64,000 nucleotides of DNA from Undaria pinnatifida (lineage: Eukaryota; Sar; Phaeophyceae; Laminariales; Alariaceae): positions 186,001 to 250,000 of the forward strand of contig JABAKD010000035.1 of assembly GCA_012845835.1 (NCBI GenBank), read 5' to 3'. Position 1 is the first letter of the stretch. Each line of letters starts with the position of its first letter. The notes beneath the pieces are model-generated. The model did no database searches, was not told where the DNA came from, and saw only the letters and a list, made by a program, of their open reading frames with translations. Made by a program: the position numbers and the translations under genes. Below are positions 63,191-64,000 of the stretch, in pieces.

Positions 63191-63858
63191 GAACGGCTCA
63201 CGACGAGGCCCGCGACCCCGTTTTTAGGCCGAATCCGGAGGAGGAGTTCGAGGAACGCCGCCGTGACAAAAAGCAACGCGGCGACAGTCGCGATCGCGGG
63301 GACCGCCACAGTGGGGGTGGTGGCTTCGGGGGTGTCGGCAAAAATGGTGGAGGCGGGAGAGGTGCATCGGGTGCTGGTGGTGGCTCAAGACACCGCCACG
63401 GAAACAACCATAGTCGCATCAACCGGGGAGGTGGCCGCACCTCTGGCGGAGGCAACGGAGGGTGGAGGAACGGCGCGAGAGGACGCTCAGCGTGGGACGG
63501 CTCGTCAACCTCCTCCCGCTCATCGTCGGCCTCGAGCACGGACCACGGAGAAGTGACCGTGGTACAACGCAACAGGCGAGTGACTCCTTCCATGGTGGAT
63601 ATTGCTTCCTCCGCCGAGCGCCACAGCAAACTGACCGTGTGGGGTGATCATATTAAACCTGTTTCTTTGGATTTGGCCCGCGCTCGTACCTCCGCGATTG
63701 CCACTGCCGCTGCTACAGCTAAAGCCATGCTTCATGACTCGGTTAAGCGTGCGTATGTCAAGCTCCCTGACAAGGACGTAGCCCGCATTTCTGTGCTGCA
63801 TTTCCCCACCTCTTTGAACAAGTCTGACGGCGCGCAGCAACTTAACACGTTCGGTTAG
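63037..63858 (+). CDS. RGG/Gly-rich ORF, likely C-terminal part of the same protein
   Basis: It reads STLLTSEGQALLYAEALSVE, VAWARMDFTSYAGQKRAAPT and LALVKALRTAHDEARDPVFR. A low-complexity Gly/Arg/Asn/His region follows (about residues 85-155) with RGG-like repeats (GGGGFGGVGKNGGGGRGASG), then a Ser-rich stretch. The end is KAMLHDSVKRAYVKLPDKDV then ARISVLHFPTSLNKSDGAQQ, stopping at 63858. RGG regions bind RNA. The last 140 bases of the window hold no clear continuation. No LTR or YR repeat flanks it in view. Confidence 0.42.
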   Translation: MGVASTLLTSEGQALLYAEALSVEVAWARMDFTSYAGQKRAAPTLALVKALRTAHDEARDPVFRPNPEEEFEERRRDKKQRGDSRDRGDRHSGGGGFGGVGKNGGGGRGASGAGGGSRHRHGNNHSRINRGGGRTSGGGNGGWRNGARGRSAWDGSSTSSRSSSASSTDHGEVTVVQRNRRVTPSMVDIASSAERHSKLTVWGDHIKPVSLDLARARTSAIATAAATAKAMLHDSVKRAYVKLPDKDVARISVLHFPTSLNKSDGAQQLNTFG

Positions 63859-64000
63859 ATATGCAATGAAAATCCGACATACTCATGCGCTGCGACGATC
63901 TTTGCACAAGGGCGTATTATCGCCCACGTGAGTAACCGGTCGGGACTCGCTCCACATGGCGTTCACACGTGATATCACGCCTGACATGCCCACCACCGCC
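63859..64000. other. window end, nothing recognised
   Basis: A short tail after the RGG ORF stop; no feature is visible. Confidence 0.4.

Overview
This window is eukaryotic nuclear DNA, dense in repeats and poor in genes. It most likely comes from a brown alga or another multicellular stramenopile. Three things point there: the Ty3/gypsy polyproteins are of the kind I associate with stramenopiles (a WCGKVYS...HDPER...MRRPETAAELMQFLQAVNW connection block, chromodomain integrases); CAG/CTG triplet tracts are everywhere; and candidate host exons have GT-AG boundaries and long introns. The assignment is an inference. I see no bacterial operon, rRNA operon or CRISPR array. Layout: (1) 1-6.1 kb is a decayed chromodomain Ty3/gypsy element (gypsy-1), cut by the window edge. 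It carries a degraded but unmistakable NADAR (YbiA-like ADP-ribose glycosidase) domain upstream of its RNase H. (2) 6.1-15.5 kb is mostly non-coding; it contains minus-strand exons whose splice phases fit together (about 14.34 to 11.94 kb, possibly on to 9.7 kb), the best candidate host gene here. (3) 15.5-27.2 kb holds a dispersed repeat (R1), one copy of which is split by an 8.5-kb tyrosine-recombinase retrotransposon (16367-24856). That element has split direct repeats (A1 ... B1-A2-B2), a Gag-like ORF, RT-RNase H and a zinc-ribbon tyrosine recombinase.

(4) 25.1-28.3 kb holds minisatellites. (5) 29.6-32.6 kb is a decayed Helitron on the minus strand (HUH Rep plus PIF1-type helicase). (6) 32.7-38.9 kb is TGGG-rich and AT-rich repeat arrays, plus a 1.2-kb element with long inverted termini (35.04-36.21 kb). 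(7) 39.25-45.92 kb: a full-structure Ty3/gypsy chromovirus (gypsy-2, two LTRs) sits inside a tRNA-like B-box repeat; its 3' LTR and flank have since been tandemly triplicated. (8) 46.2-62.1 kb is an archive of tandem and inverted repeats: inverted relatives of the 37-38 kb arrays, an 839-bp duplication ending in a large palindrome, a six-copy ~170-bp CCAAT-bearing satellite, several minisatellites and a solo/5' LTR of the gypsy-1 family (59.2 kb). (9) 62.3-63.86 kb is an RGG-rich Gag-like ORF pair of unknown family.

How it fits together: nearly every recognisable protein belongs to a mobile element, and nearly all are broken by frameshifts, stops or internal deletions. The two most instructive loci are the NADAR-bearing gypsy-1 and the YR retrotransposon, whose empty site can be read from sibling repeats in the same window. 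Coordinates of degraded features are approximate to some tens of bases.
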